Assembly (NCBI GenBank): GCA_022841625.1
Contig: JALHRD010000026.1
Location: forward strand, 1 to 64,000
Source of the DNA: Xanthobacteraceae bacterium
GTDB lineage: Bacteria > Pseudomonadota > Alphaproteobacteria > Rhizobiales > Xanthobacteraceae
DNA: 64,000 nucleotides
Direction: 5' to 3'
Each line of letters begins with the position of its first letter. The first letter of the stretch is position 1. Below, one piece after another: positions 25,384-35,005 of the stretch. Both the position numbers and the translations under genes were made by a program. The notes under the pieces were generated by a model, which did not search any database, was not told the DNA's origin, and saw only the letters and a list, made by a program, of their open reading frames with translations.

Positions 25384-25593
25384 CTATTCGAGGTCGGTGC
25401 TCAAAATCGCCATCTGGAAATTATACGAGCGCTCGTTGTCCTCATCGTCGACAAACAAGACGCCAATGAATTCCTCGCCGATGTAAACCTCGGCGGAATC
25501 GTCCTTCTTAGGCCGCGGCACCACGCGAATGCGCGGATTGCTGAACAGCCGTTTGAGATAAGCGTCGATCTTCCTGACTTCCTGTACGTCCAC
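25384..25593 (-). CDS. DUF3126 family protein
   Basis: 69 aa from the GTG at 25593, which has AAGGGA 6-7 nt upstream. IRVVPRPKKDDSAEVYIGEE, then FIGVLFVDDEDNERSYNFQM, is the near-invariant DUF3126 signature of alphaproteobacteria. The function is unknown. A longer frame from 25650 exists but adds an untypical Arg/Trp-rich start. It lies just downstream of cysE on the same strand, an arrangement I recall from other Hyphomicrobiales, and is probably in the same transcript. Confidence 0.9.
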   Translation of the reverse strand: MDVQEVRKIDAYLKRLFSNPRIRVVPRPKKDDSAEVYIGEEFIGVLFVDDEDNERSYNFQMAILSTDLE

Positions 25594-25659
25594 GCGGAAT
25601 CCCTTCTCATTAACGCGCCGACCGTGCCACGCCCAAGGCCGCGCTGGCAATGCCTGCGA

Positions 25660-26496
25660 TTAGCTATCGCCGTGATGGAAATACTGGTCCATGGTGCGGG
25701 ACGGCTCCGGGCAACCGGCTTCACCGATCACCCGCGCCGGAACGCCCGCCACCGTGGTGTTGTTTGGCACCGACTTCAGCACCACCGAACCCGCGGCGAC
25801 GCGGGCGCAGTGCCCGATCTCGATATTGCCGATGATCTTGGCGCCCGCACCCAGCATGACTCCGCGCCTGATCTTGGGGTGACGGTCGCTGTATTCCTTG
25901 CCGGTGCCGCCCAGCGTCACGCCATGCAGGATCGAAACGTCGTCTTCAATCACCGCGGTCTCGCCGACCACCAGGCCGGTCGCGTGATCGAGAAAGATGC
26001 CGCGACCGATCGGCGCGGCCGGATGGATGTCGGTCTGAAACACAGCCGACGCGCGGCTTTGCAGATAGTAGGAAAAATCCTTGCGGCCTTTGTGCCAGAG
26101 CCAGTGCGCCAAGCGATGGGTCTGCACCGCATGGAAGCCCTTGAAATAAAGCAGCGGTTCGATCATCCGGTGGGTCGCCGGGTCGCGATCGCAGGTCGCC
26201 ACGATGTCGGCGCGAAACGCCATCCCAATCGCCGGCTCGCTTTGCAACGCCTCCTCATAGACTTGCCGGATCAGCTCGGCAGGCACGTCTGGATGATCGA
26301 GCCGCTGCGACACGCGATGGACCACCGCGGCTTCCAGCGCGGCGTGGTGCAAGATGGTCGAATAGATGAAGGTTGCGAGTTCCGGCTCATGGCGCACGGC
26401 TTCCTCGGCCTCGTTCCGAATCTGCGTCCAGACCGGATCGACCTTGTCGAGTGCGTCCACAGTTCTTGCGTGTCTTTGCGCCATTGCCAACTCCAC
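25660..26496 (-). CDS. cysE: Serine O-acetyltransferase
   Basis: 278 aa. The helical N-terminal domain (WTQIRNEAEEAVRHEPELATFIYSTI...) is followed by the left-handed beta-helix: ASAVFQTDIHPAAPIGRG, DHATGLVVGETAVI, SILHGVTLGGTGK, RHPKIRRGVMLGAGAKIIG. The catalytic His-Asp pairs (DIHPAA, LDHATG) are present. It makes O-acetylserine, the first step of cysteine synthesis. The C-terminal tail would give feedback inhibition. An alternative start is the ATG at 26484. Confidence 0.96.
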   Translation of the reverse strand: MELAMAQRHARTVDALDKVDPVWTQIRNEAEEAVRHEPELATFIYSTILHHAALEAAVVHRVSQRLDHPDVPAELIRQVYEEALQSEPAIGMAFRADIVATCDRDPATHRMIEPLLYFKGFHAVQTHRLAHWLWHKGRKDFSYYLQSRASAVFQTDIHPAAPIGRGIFLDHATGLVVGETAVIEDDVSILHGVTLGGTGKEYSDRHPKIRRGVMLGAGAKIIGNIEIGHCARVAAGSVVLKSVPNNTTVAGVPARVIGEAGCPEPSRTMDQYFHHGDS

Positions 26497-26586
26497 GGCC
26501 CAGCCCCAAGAGCAATATTACCACACTGGATATAGGTCAGACAGACGGCTTCTCCAGGGCAGCCCGCCGGACTTTGATCGCGGTCG

Positions 26587-27330
26587 TCACGCCAGGAAGT
26601 CAAGAACCGCTTGCTTGAACACCCGGTCGCCCACCGCCAGCATGTGGTCGCGCCCGGGTATGTCGAGGGCCTGCCCCCGTGGCAGCAGCGCCGCAAGCGC
26701 CTGCGCCGAGCCCGCGACGTCGTCCTTGCCGCCGACCGCGACCATGACCGGCATGGTCAGGCCGGCGCAATCCTGAACCGACAGGGTTTGCCGCGACCCA
26801 CGGATGCAGGCCGCCAATGCCTTAAGATCGGATTTGGTCTGTTCGGCAAAGGCCCGAAAAACCCGACCCTGGGGATCGTTCACCGCCGCCAGCGACGGCG
26901 CTTCGAGCGCATCGGCAATCGATTCCGGAAGCCCGACGCCATCGACCAAGCGGATGCCCAATCCGCCAAGCACAATGCTGCGGACGCGCGCGGGCTGGGC
27001 GTGCGCCAGGAACGCCGCGATGCGAGCGCCCATCGAATATCCCATGACGTCAGCATCCGCGATCGCCAGATGATCGAGCAAGGCCTGCACATCCTCCGCC
27101 ATGATGGCGCTGTGGTAGGCGGCGGGATCGTAAAGCTTGCTCGAAGCGCCGTGGCCGCGATTATCGAGTGCGATGGCGCGCCGGCCGGCGCCGGTCAAGG
27201 TCGTAATCCAGCCCGGATACCGCCAGTTCACGTCCTTGGTCGAGGCAAAGCCATGGATCAGCACCACCGGCTCGCCCTCGCCTTCGTCCAGATAGGCGAT
27301 GTCGACACCGTCGTTCCGAAAGCTGTTCAT
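26587..27330 (-). CDS. Alpha/beta hydrolase
   Basis: 247 aa from the ATG at 27330. It has VVLIHGFASTKDVNW (oxyanion region), ALDNRGHGASSKLYDP, the nucleophile elbow GYSMGARIAAF (Ser), the acid in VAVGGKDDVAG and the His in GRDHMLAVG. The triad is complete. It resembles small esterase or lactonase-type hydrolases; the substrate is unknown. A longer frame to 27396 would run into the upstream gene. The two genes are 13 bp apart, so an operon is likely. Confidence 0.87.
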   Translation of the reverse strand: MNSFRNDGVDIAYLDEGEGEPVVLIHGFASTKDVNWRYPGWITTLTGAGRRAIALDNRGHGASSKLYDPAAYHSAIMAEDVQALLDHLAIADADVMGYSMGARIAAFLAHAQPARVRSIVLGGLGIRLVDGVGLPESIADALEAPSLAAVNDPQGRVFRAFAEQTKSDLKALAACIRGSRQTLSVQDCAGLTMPVMVAVGGKDDVAGSAQALAALLPRGQALDIPGRDHMLAVGDRVFKQAVLDFLA

Positions 27331-27343
27331 GAATCCAATCAGG

Positions 27344-28444
27344 TCACTGCGCTTTGAGGGCGGCTTGGTGGGCGCGTCTGGCGCGACGGCGTTCACAATA
27401 GCGCTCGGTTGCGCATTCGGTCGCGCGCTTGAGCGAAGTTACGAAGCCCAAGAGTGTAAGCAGCGCCGCCAGAATCCACCAGACCAGATTGAACGCACTC
27501 GCCGCCAGGAACAGCGCGCCGCGGCCAAACATTTTGAGGATCGCGCGGGTGCGCGTGCCCTTGGCGTCCGCGAGCCGCGCCATGCGGGCGACGTCGCGCG
27601 GCCCTTGCGCAAGGCGAAGCCCGTCGAGCGCCGCCTGGGTGCCGGCGCGCGATTGCACCCGACCGACATCGCCGACCATCTGCACCAGCGCGCGGGATTT
27701 TGCCACGTTGACGGTTTCGCGCACGGCGCGCACGGTTGCCGCGGGTTCGGTGATCTTGGCATTGCCGGCCGCACGCCGGAGCGCTGTCCAATCCACCACC
27801 TCGCGCAATGTGCGCCCGAGATATTGTCCCATCTCGACCGTCATGCGGCCGGTCTTGCGCGCCGCCTTAAGCACCGAGACCCCGACCCGCGCCGGCGCGC
27901 CGGCGCCCAGTGAAACATAAGTGCCTGCGGTAATCGCCAAGCCAATGCCGGCAAGCCCTAGCACCAATTCGTCGGCCGGCTCACCCTTGGCCATGCGGGT
28001 ACCTTCGCGGATCGCGTCGCGTATGTCGCCAAAAACAAACAAATCGCCGAGCGTGCTGCCGGCCAGCCCGACAAGATCGTCCGGCTCGCCGACAATCAGG
28101 CCATAGGCAAAATTGCTGGCGGCCCGAGAGGCGGCGGCTGCGGTCGAACTCGCTTCCGCAACGCGCGCCGCCAGGGCCGCCTCCACCGGCACGCCGCGGT
28201 CGCGCGCCAGATCGAGAAAACTCTGGGCCAAGTCGGCGTCTTTGGCCTTGAGCGCGGCTTCGATTTCGCGGTGCGCCACTTCGGCGTTAAAGGCGCGATC
28301 GAGCGCGTAATCGACCACGCGCACCGGGTCGTCTTGCGCCCGCAGCAGGGCATCGGCCTCAAGCCCGCGCGGCACCACCGCCAGCGCCGCCAGCGCGCAG
28401 GCCAATGCCGCGCCAATCGGCAGGGCTATGCGCAAGCCGTGCAT
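27344..28444 (-). CDS. Membrane protein of unknown function
   Basis: 366 aa. A signal-anchor-like N-terminus (LPIGAALACALAALAVV) is followed by a long helical, Ala/Arg-rich region with an acidic segment (HREIEAALKAKDADLAQSFL), a central hydrophobic stretch (LVLGLAGIGLAITAGTYVSL) and a C-terminal membrane segment (FNLVWWILAALLTLLGFV) before a very basic tail. Homologues are familiar from Bradyrhizobium-like genomes without an assigned role. It is the first gene of a likely pair with the hydrolase. Confidence 0.68.
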   Translation of the reverse strand: MHGLRIALPIGAALACALAALAVVPRGLEADALLRAQDDPVRVVDYALDRAFNAEVAHREIEAALKAKDADLAQSFLDLARDRGVPVEAALAARVAEASSTAAAASRAASNFAYGLIVGEPDDLVGLAGSTLGDLFVFGDIRDAIREGTRMAKGEPADELVLGLAGIGLAITAGTYVSLGAGAPARVGVSVLKAARKTGRMTVEMGQYLGRTLREVVDWTALRRAAGNAKITEPAATVRAVRETVNVAKSRALVQMVGDVGRVQSRAGTQAALDGLRLAQGPRDVARMARLADAKGTRTRAILKMFGRGALFLAASAFNLVWWILAALLTLLGFVTSLKRATECATERYCERRRARRAHQAALKAQ

Positions 28445-28815
28445 CGCCTAAAGTCCAAAATCCGACATCGGCGCCATCGGGCGCGCATTTCCAGGCCGCA
28501 TGGCCGCAATTAGTAGGGCCAAATTGTGCCCGCAAGATGCCAGCCACAATTTATTCCACAGGCGCTTGCAGCGGAAACGATCGGCAGCTGACGCCCACGG
28601 CTGCGCGCTTCCGAACTGTTTGCAAATCCTGCATGCCCTGCCCTGCCTGATTTCGCTGTGGCGCGGAACGCGGGCGATCCCAGTCGGAAGGATTGAGCTA
28701 GACCGTCTGCGATGCCGCACCCTAGGAATCGCGCCTTTGGCTCGCTATGGTGCGGCGCAAGCATCGTTATCCATTTGGGTAACCGGTTGGCTTGCTTCAA
28801 GTTTTCGGGCCCCCC
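28445..28815. other. Gap of about 370 bp between divergent genes
   Basis: It should contain the promoters of the membrane-protein gene (minus) and the zf-CHCC gene (plus). No clear -35/-10 pair, repeat or RNA gene could be pinned down. Confidence 0.35.
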
Positions 28816-29061
28816 ATGGCAGACAGCACCGTCCCGCATTTCCACAACACCCTCGGCGTCGCCGTCATAGAAATCGGCGCGCGGGAATTCATGTGCATCG
28901 GCGCCGAACCGCCGTTCGATCATCCGCATGTCTTTCTCGATATGGGCGACGCGACCGAGATCATCTGCCCCTATTGTTCGACGCTGTTCCGCTTCGATGG
29001 CGCGCTTGACGCCCATGTGGCGCGTCCGCCGGAATGCTCGCTGAAACAAGCCGCAGCCTGA
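28816..29061 (+). CDS. Zinc-finger (zf-CHCC) protein
   Basis: 81 aa from the ATG at 28816. The core reads FMCIGAEPPFDHPHVFLDMG then EIICPYCSTLFRFD. The Cys-His-CxxC set matches PF10276 (zf-CHCC), the domain related to the mitochondrial complex I subunit NDUFS6. In alphaproteobacteria this stand-alone protein is a complex I assembly or accessory factor by homology. It is 28 bp upstream of the FAD monooxygenase gene. Confidence 0.9.
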   Translation: MADSTVPHFHNTLGVAVIEIGAREFMCIGAEPPFDHPHVFLDMGDATEIICPYCSTLFRFDGALDAHVARPPECSLKQAAA

Positions 29062-29089
29062 CCGGGATCGCAACGACGGAGCGCCGGCC

Positions 29090-30277
29090 GTGACCCGCAG
29101 CGTCGTGATCGCCGGCGCTGGAATCGGCGGACTGACTGCGGCGCTGGCGCTCGCACAGCGCGGCTTCGAGGTTTCCATTCTCGAACAGGCCGCGCAGCTC
29201 GAAGCGATTGGCGCCGGCATTCAGCTGTCGCCGAATGCATCGCGGGTGCTGATTGGGCTCGGACTTGCCGATCGTCTTGCGCCACATTTGGTCGTGCCGA
29301 GCGCCCTCAATGTCATGAGCGCGCGCTCTGGCCGCGTGCTCGCGCATGCGCTGTTGGGCGAAGCCGCCACCAGGCGCTATGGCGCGCCCTATTGGGCGAT
29401 CCATCGCGGCGATTTACATACCGAGTTGCACGCGGCCATCGATGCCATGCCGCAGGTGTCGCTGCGGCTCGGCGCGCGGATCGACGATTTTACGGTCGGC
29501 GACAACGGCGTGATGGTCCGCGGCACAGCAAACGCGCAGGCGATTGCGGCGCGGGGCGACACATTCGTCGCCGCCGACGGCCTGTGGTCGGCGATGCGCG
29601 AGCGCCTCGGCCACCGCGCCGCGCCGCGCTTTGCGCGGCACAGCGCCTGGCGTGCGCTGGTGCCCACCGATGCCCTGCCGCCGGCGCTGCGCGCACTCAG
29701 CGTCAATCTGTGGCTCGGGCCGGATGCGCACCTCATCCATTATCCCGTGCGCGGCGGCGACCTCATCAATATTGTCGCGATTGTACGCGACCAATGGCGC
29801 GAGACCGGCTGGAACGCCATCGGCGAGCGCGCCGAAATCGTCGATCGCTTCGCGGCCGGACGATGGCATGCATCGGCGCGCGAACTGATCGGCGCCGCCA
29901 GCGCGTGGCAGAAATGGGCGCTGTACGATTGCCACCCGCTCGACCGCTGGGGCGCGGGCCCGGTCACGCTGTTGGGCGATGCCGCCCATCCAACGCTGCC
30001 CTATCTCGCACAAGGCGCGGCCATGGCAATTGAAGATGCCGCCGTGCTGGCGGCAAGCCTTGCGAAGTCGCCCGAGGATGTATCGGCGGCGTTGCGGCGC
30101 TACGAATCCTTGCGTCAAAATCGGACCGCTCGCACTCAAAACGCCGCCCGCCGCAACGGCGCGATCTATCATATGGGCAGCGCGACGGCCTTGCTGCGTA
30201 CGCTCGCGCTCGCCGTCATGGGGGGAGGCGGATTGCTGCGACACTACGATTGGCTGTATCGCTGGCAGCCGGATTGA
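29090..30277 (+). CDS. FAD-dependent monooxygenase (aromatic hydroxylase type)
   Basis: 395 aa from a GTG with GGAG upstream. [21 protein letters not shown] is the FAD-binding GxGxxG fold. [16 protein letters not shown] is the DG motif for FAD and NAD(P)[20 protein letters not shown] is the GD motif. The size and [11 protein letters not shown] section resemble salicylate or 3-hydroxybenzoate 6-hydroxylases (group A flavoprotein monooxygenases). The substrate is inferred only at the level of a small aromatic acid. No ring-cleavage gene is adjacent; the intradiol-type protein is 5 kb away. Confidence 0.9.
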   Translation: MTRSVVIAGAGIGGLTAALALAQRGFEVSILEQAAQLEAIGAGIQLSPNASRVLIGLGLADRLAPHLVVPSALNVMSARSGRVLAHALLGEAATRRYGAPYWAIHRGDLHTELHAAIDAMPQVSLRLGARIDDFTVGDNGVMVRGTANAQAIAARGDTFVAADGLWSAMRERLGHRAAPRFARHSAWRALVPTDALPPALRALSVNLWLGPDAHLIHYPVRGGDLINIVAIVRDQWRETGWNAIGERAEIVDRFAAGRWHASARELIGAASAWQKWALYDCHPLDRWGAGPVTLLGDAAHPTLPYLAQGAAMAIEDAAVLAASLAKSPEDVSAALRRYESLRQNRTARTQNAARRNGAIYHMGSATALLRTLALAVMGGGGLLRHYDWLYRWQPD

Positions 30278-30299
30278 ATCCCGCCCATATAGGTTCTTG

Positions 30300-32630
30300 A
30301 TGGATCAGCCATTACACAGCGACAGTCATCAACCGCCGGCTAACGGCGCAATCGACCCTGTCTGCGGCATGACGGTCGATCCACACACCACCGCGCATCG
30401 TCATTCCCATCGCGGCCAGCCCTATTACTTCTGCTCGGCCGGATGCCGGACCAAATTCGCCACCGATCCGGTGAAATATCTCGCGCCGGAGGCGCGGGCG
30501 GCGCCCGACCTGCCCGCCGGCACGGTCTACACCTGTCCCATGCATCCGGAGGTGCGCCAGGTCGGCCCCGGCGCCTGCCCGATCTGCGGCATGGCGCTCG
30601 AACCGGAGATCGCCACCGCCGACAGTGGACCTAACCCCGAACTCGCCGACATGACGCGCCGCTTTTGGATCGGAGCACTGCTCACCGCGCCAGTGGTGGT
30701 TCTGGAAATGGGCGCGCATGTCGTCGGCGCGCATGGCTGGATCGACCAGACGCTGTCCAATTGGTTGCAAATGGCGCTTGCGACGCCGGCGGTGTTGTGG
30801 GCGGGATGGCCGTTCTTTACGCGCGGTTGGCAGTCGCTGGTCACGCGTAACCTCAACATGTTCACGCTGATCGCCATCGGCACCGGCGTCGCATTCGGCT
30901 ACAGCGTAGTCGCGACATTGGCGCCGGATCTGTTCCCCGCGACATTCCGCGGCCATGGCGGCGCGGTGGCGGTCTATTTTGAGGCGGCCGCCGTTATCAC
31001 CGTGCTGGTTTTGCTCGGCCAGGTCTTGGAATTGCGGGCCCGCGACGCCACCTCCGGCGCGATCCGGGCGCTGCTCGATCTGCAACCCAAGACCGCGCGC
31101 CGGATCGAAGCAGACGGCAGCGATCAGGAAGTCGCGCTCGACGCAATCGCGGTCGGCGACCGTCTGCGGGTGCGCCCGGGCGAACGCATCCCGGTCGATG
31201 GCGAGGTCGTCGAAGGCCGCTCCGCGGTCGATGAATCGATGGTGACCGGCGAGTCGATGCCGGTCACCAAGGAGCCCGGCGACAAGACCCTCGCCGGCGC
31301 GATCAACCGCTCCGGCTCGTTCGTCATGCGCGCCGGCCGGGTCGGACGCGACACCCTGCTGGCGCAGATCGTGCAGATGGTGGCGGCGGCGCAGCGCTCG
31401 CGCGCGCCAATCCAGCGGCTGGCCGATCAGGTATCCGGCTGGTTCGTTCCGGCCGTCATTGCAATCGCAATCGTGGCGTTCATCGCCTGGGCGACATTCG
31501 GTCCGGAACCGCGCTTTACCTACGGGCTGGTCGCCGCCGTCAGCGTCTTGATCATCGCCTGCCCCTGCGCGCTCGGCCTGGCGACCCCGATGTCAATCAT
31601 GGTCGGCGTCGGCCGCGGCGCGCAAGCCGGCGTGCTGATCAAGAATGCCGAAGCGCTCGAACGCATGGAGCGTATCGACACCATCGTCATCGACAAGACC
31701 GGCACGCTGACCGAGGGCAAGCCGAAGGTCGTGGCCGTCGTCGCCGCGCAAGGCTCGGTCGAAAACGAAGTGCTGCGGTTTGCGGCCAGCGTCGAGAGCG
31801 CCAGCGAGCATCCACTGGCCACCGCCATTGTCGCCGAGGCCAAGGAACGCAAGCTCGCTCTGGCGCGCGTGATCGGCTTCGATTCGCCCGCCGGAAAAGG
31901 CGCGATCGGCATGGCCGAGCGCCGCCGAGTCGTGCTCGGCAATGCGCCGTTCCTTGCCGAATTGGGAATAGCGACAGCCGCGCTCGACGATGACGCCGAA
32001 CGATTGCGGCGCGACGGCGCGACCGCGATCTATGTGGCGCTCGACGGCAAACTCGCCGGCGTTATCGCCATCGCCGACCCGGTCAAGGAAACCACTCCCG
32101 CCGCGCTCGCATCATTGCGGCGTGACGGCCTGCGCGTGGTGATGCTGACCGGCGATAACCGCACCACCGCGGAGGCGGTCGCCCGTCGTCTCGGCATCGC
32201 CGAAGTCGAGGCCGAGGTGCTGCCGGAACGCAAGGCCGTCGTGGTCGAACGCTTGCGGCGCGACGGCCGCATCGTCGCGATGGCCGGCGACGGCGTCAAC
32301 GATGCGCCGGCACTGGCCGCCGCCGATGTCGGTATCGCCATGGGCACCGGCACCGACGTCGCCATTGAGAGCGCGCATGTCACTTTGCTCAAGGGCGATC
32401 TGCTCGGCATCGTGCGCGCGCGCAAATTGTCGGCCGCCACCATGCGCAACATCCGCCAGAATCTATTCTTTGCTTTTATCTACAATGCCGCCGGCGTGCC
32501 GATCGCCGCCGGTCTGCTCTATCCGGTGTTCGGCCTGCTGCTGTCGCCGGCGATTGCCGCTGCCGCCATGGCGCTGTCGTCGGTAAGCGTGGTCGCCAAT
32601 GCGCTGCGATTGCGTCGCGTAAAGATCTGA
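30300..32630 (+). CDS. YHS-type heavy-metal (copper) translocating P-type ATPase
   Basis: 776 aa from the ATG at 30300. In place of an N-terminal HMA domain it has a YHS metal-binding domain ([10 protein letters not shown] ... [12 protein letters not shown]), then a second cysteine/methionine module (YTCPMHPEV...CPICGMAL). Eight membrane helices follow, with the CPC motif in [27 protein letters not shown] is the phosphorylation site, SEHPLA the P1B HP motif and [10 protein letters not shown] the hinge. The CPC plus HP pattern and a final helix with [12 protein letters not shown] point to Cu(I)/Cu(II) export of the CopA/CopB class. No CopZ or CueR gene is nearby. Confidence 0.95.
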   Translation: MDQPLHSDSHQPPANGAIDPVCGMTVDPHTTAHRHSHRGQPYYFCSAGCRTKFATDPVKYLAPEARAAPDLPAGTVYTCPMHPEVRQVGPGACPICGMALEPEIATADSGPNPELADMTRRFWIGALLTAPVVVLEMGAHVVGAHGWIDQTLSNWLQMALATPAVLWAGWPFFTRGWQSLVTRNLNMFTLIAIGTGVAFGYSVVATLAPDLFPATFRGHGGAVAVYFEAAAVITVLVLLGQVLELRARDATSGAIRALLDLQPKTARRIEADGSDQEVALDAIAVGDRLRVRPGERIPVDGEVVEGRSAVDESMVTGESMPVTKEPGDKTLAGAINRSGSFVMRAGRVGRDTLLAQIVQMVAAAQRSRAPIQRLADQVSGWFVPAVIAIAIVAFIAWATFGPEPRFTYGLVAAVSVLIIACPCALGLATPMSIMVGVGRGAQAGVLIKNAEALERMERIDTIVIDKTGTLTEGKPKVVAVVAAQGSVENEVLRFAASVESASEHPLATAIVAEAKERKLALARVIGFDSPAGKGAIGMAERRRVVLGNAPFLAELGIATAALDDDAERLRRDGATAIYVALDGKLAGVIAIADPVKETTPAALASLRRDGLRVVMLTGDNRTTAEAVARRLGIAEVEAEVLPERKAVVVERLRRDGRIVAMAGDGVNDAPALAAADVGIAMGTGTDVAIESAHVTLLKGDLLGIVRARKLSAATMRNIRQNLFFAFIYNAAGVPIAAGLLYPVFGLLLSPAIAAAAMALSSVSVVANALRLRRVKI

Positions 32631-32650
32631 GCCGAGCCTTCGCTCGACCG

Positions 32651-33019
32651 TTACTGAATTGCGGTGTTACTGCGCCAGCTCGGCGGTGTCTGGCATTTTT
32701 TTCGGCGCAACACCGTATCGATCACCGCGAGTTCTTCCACCACCGTCCGGTATTCGCCACGATAGGCCACGGTGCTCACCAAAGCGCCGCCGGCGCCCTG
32801 CTCGGCTTTCTCGATCAATTGCCGCAGCTTCACTTCGCGTTCGGTATTGGAACGGCCGGCCGCCATGATCTGCTCGCAAGTGTGATACTCGTACTTGCCG
32901 GGATCGGCGAATAGCATCACGTCGAAACTGCTGGAAGACGAACACGCCGCGGCGCCAAACAGGATCGATGCGAGCAGGCCCGCGGTTCTCGATCTAGCGA
33001 TTAAAGTTCGAACTGGCAT
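32651..33019 (-). CDS. Putative lipoprotein, unknown function
   Basis: 122 aa. The N-terminus ends in LFGAAACSSSSS, a plausible lipobox with Cys and a Ser-rich linker. The rest (YEYHTCEQIMAAGRSNTEREVKLRQLIEKAEQGAGG) is helical with one more Cys pair. It resembles small lipoproteins common in Bradyrhizobium-like genomes that carry a twin-arginine-free signal. The function is unknown. It lies downstream of, and convergent with, the ATPase gene. Confidence 0.7.
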   Translation of the reverse strand: MPVRTLIARSRTAGLLASILFGAAACSSSSSFDVMLFADPGKYEYHTCEQIMAAGRSNTEREVKLRQLIEKAEQGAGGALVSTVAYRGEYRTVVEELAVIDTVLRRKKCQTPPSWRSNTAIQ

Positions 33020-33093
33020 GGACCTGCACTGGGCCTAGGACGCCTGACGATATCACACGCCAGCCGTAAATAATCGGTGTTGGTTGATCGTCA

Positions 33094-33555
33094 TCAGCCT
33101 GGCATGCAGGCGTCGACGAATTTTATATGCGCGTCGCCGGTTAATTTTTTCGCATCGGCTTGATTGATGCAATTCGCCATCCGGTTTGACATTTCCTGAT
33201 ACTGCGCGAACAATTTCCTGAACGCCGCCTGGTCGCCGGCGTAGTAACCGACCATCTCAAGCTGCAAGTGATCGCCGCCAAAAACCGGCCGGCGCGCGAC
33301 CCAGGCCGGATGCGCCGCATGGCCGGGCCGGGTGAAAATGACGGAAATACCGCGATCCTTGTCGAAATAGCTTTCCAGCTTCTGCGCGGCCATATCTTGC
33401 CGCGTCGCCTTGACGGCATACACCACCTGCGCGTGGTACTCGCTCCACTGCTCCTTGGTGATCGTCGTGCCGGGATACGGCTTGAATTCAATCGCCCAAA
33501 CTTCGGCGGAGAGAAGTAGCAGCAGGCCGCCAAGAGCGGCCGTTAGAATGCGCAT
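33094..33555 (-). CDS. Exported protein of unknown function
   Basis: 153 aa. The signal peptide (LTAALGGLLLLLSAEVWA) is followed by a compact domain: FKPYPGTTITKEQWSEYHAQ, MAAQKLESYFDKDRGI, FTRPGHAAHPAW, HLQLEMVGYYAGDQAAFRKL, and two Cys near the end (ANCINQADAKK, FVDACMPG) that could form a disulfide. No catalytic motif. A GAGGTC-type ribosome site precedes the ATG. Context gives no clear role. Confidence 0.72.
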   Translation of the reverse strand: MRILTAALGGLLLLLSAEVWAIEFKPYPGTTITKEQWSEYHAQVVYAVKATRQDMAAQKLESYFDKDRGISVIFTRPGHAAHPAWVARRPVFGGDHLQLEMVGYYAGDQAAFRKLFAQYQEMSNRMANCINQADAKKLTGDAHIKFVDACMPG

Positions 33556-33580
33556 TGAATGACCTCCGTGTGCGCGCTTC

Positions 33581-33681
33581 GAGCATGATCCCGAAAAGTG
33601 GGAACCGGTTTTCGGAAAAGATCATGCGCAAACAATGAAGTTAGACCATGATCCGATTCAATCGAATCGGATCATGGTCTA
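33581..33681 (+). repeat. Two-part GATC-rich palindrome, copy 1
   Basis: The first palindrome (GAGCATGATC ... AAAGATCATGCGC) has an inner stem CCGAAAA/TTTTCGG. An AAACAATGAAGTTAG spacer separates it from a second palindrome (GACCATGATCCGATTC ... GAATCGGATCATGGTC) ending in CTAG. The same composite is inverted at 55492-55595. I recall it as a frequent intergenic element in Bradyrhizobium-type genomes. Confidence 0.88.
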
Positions 33682-33844
33682 GTCGTTAGATCGAGCCCCT
33701 GCACGCAAACGCCCCTGCCGCCCGCGCCTTAAAGGTTCGCAGCGATCGTTCGGTCGCAGGCAATGGGAAATCCACCCCCCAGATGCAAAGATCACATTGG
33801 TGGCGAATGTGTGATGCCTAAAATGTGGGCCGGGAGGGGTACTC

Positions 33845-33931
33845 TGGTGCGGACGGCCGGACTCGAACCGGCACGGGCTTTTGGCCCAACGGATTTTAAG
33901 TCCGTTGCGTCTACCATTCCGCCACGTCCGC
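33845..33931 (-). tRNA. tRNA-Leu(UAA), 3' CCA encoded
   Basis: On the minus strand: acceptor GCGGACG pairs with CGTCCGC; the D arm follows (TGGCGGAATGGTAGACGCA). The anticodon stem CGGA/TCCG encloses CTTAAAA with anticodon TAA at 33896-33898, there is a long variable arm (GGGCCAAAAGCCC) and a T arm with GGTTCGAGTCC. A discriminator and CCA are encoded. No integrase or attachment-site duplicate is seen beside it. Confidence 0.97.
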
Positions 33932-33966
33932 TTGGCGCCGCTTCTAACACGTCGCGGACGCGGGCG

Positions 33967-34437
33967 TCATGCGCGGGCGGCCTCGCGCTGATAAATCTCG
34001 CCCCAGAGGCTTTCCCAATCCTGGCCATTGGCGTCGGTGACGCGGCCGTCGCGTTCGTAGAACTTATTGGGGATCTGGAACATCGCCAGCATTAGTCCGC
34101 CATCCGGCGCCCAGGCGGCGTGGCGGCTGCCGGCCTCGCGCCAGACGAACTCGCCGGGGCCGACATCGAGGCCGGCATCGGGACCTTCGCGATCGACCAG
34201 CCGGCCCTCGATCACATAGGTCTGCTCGATCCGGACATGCTCGTGATCCGGCAGCAGCGCCCCCGGGGCAAAGCGCGTCAGCGCGGTCACCAGCCCGCTG
34301 GCGGGATCGAACAGCAGCGTCTTGATCTCGCAGCCGGGAAACCGCGTCGCCTGCCATTCCATATTGGCGGGACGCACATGATGCGAACGCGGCTCGGCTT
34401 TGGGCTCGGCTTTGGATTTGGGCGTGACGACGTCCAT
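33967..34437 (-). CDS. Cupin-domain protein, ChrR-like
   Basis: 156 aa from the ATG at 34437 with GGGAGC upstream. After a Lys/Glu-rich N-terminus comes the cupin fold: FAPGALLPDHEHVRIEQTYVIEG carries the first-motif His and Glu ligands, and GEFVWREAGSRHAAWAPDGG the second motif with His. This pattern matches the metal-binding cupin of ChrR-type anti-sigma factors and related stand-alone cupins. No sigma factor or zinc-finger partner is here, so a stand-alone role is likely. It is next to tRNA-Leu. Confidence 0.86.
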   Translation of the reverse strand: MDVVTPKSKAEPKAEPRSHHVRPANMEWQATRFPGCEIKTLLFDPASGLVTALTRFAPGALLPDHEHVRIEQTYVIEGRLVDREGPDAGLDVGPGEFVWREAGSRHAAWAPDGGLMLAMFQIPNKFYERDGRVTDANGQDWESLWGEIYQREAARA

Positions 34438-34483
34438 CGCGATGCTCCCAGTTGATCTCAAATTAACATAGTACCGCCGACGG

Positions 34484-34996
34484 CTATAGTCCGGCCTCCC
34501 GGATCGGCGGCTGGAAACTCAATCCGGTGTCCCAGGGAAAGAATATCCAAGTGTCCTGCGACACTTCGGTAATGAAAGTATCGACCATCGGCCGGCCCAT
34601 CGGCTTGGCGTAGACCGCCGCGAAATGCGCCGCCGGCAAGAGGTCGCGCACCAGCCGCGCGGTCTGGCCGGTGTCGACCAGATCGTCGACGATCAGCACG
34701 CCCTTGCCGCGCCCACCACCGAGGCTCGCAACGTCGGATGAAGCCGCCTTGATGACGCGCGCATCGCCTTGGGTGGTGTGATTATAGCTCGCAACGCAGA
34801 TCGTCTCGATCAGGCGAATGCCGAGTTCGCGCGCGACAATCGCGGCCGGCACCAGACCGCCGCGGGTGATGCAGACCATCGCGGCAAACGGCCCGGCACC
34901 AGCAAGCCGCCAGGCCAGCGCGCGAGCATCGCGGTGGAACTGATCCCACGACACTGGAAACGGTTTGCGCGTTTGTTCGGGATCGGATGCCATCAC
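34484..34996 (-). CDS. gpt: Xanthine phosphoribosyltransferase
   Basis: 170 aa, the usual size. [17 protein letters not shown] is the Gpt N-terminal hallmark. [20 protein letters not shown] is the PRPP-loop side. [18 protein letters not shown] is the PRTase signature with Asp-Asp. [14 protein letters not shown] closes the purine site. It salvages xanthine and guanine. An ATG at 34993 is an alternative start. It follows the exported dioxygenase-like gene by 9 bp on the same strand. Confidence 0.95.
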   Translation of the reverse strand: MMASDPEQTRKPFPVSWDQFHRDARALAWRLAGAGPFAAMVCITRGGLVPAAIVARELGIRLIETICVASYNHTTQGDARVIKAASSDVASLGGGRGKGVLIVDDLVDTGQTARLVRDLLPAAHFAAVYAKPMGRPMVDTFITEVSQDTWIFFPWDTGLSFQPPIREAGL

Positions 34997-35005
34997 GGGC
35001 TCACC

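Noticed and set aside
33845-33931. tRNA-Leu as a genomic-island insertion site
   Set aside because: No integrase, no duplicated 3' tRNA end and no shift in gene type next to it.
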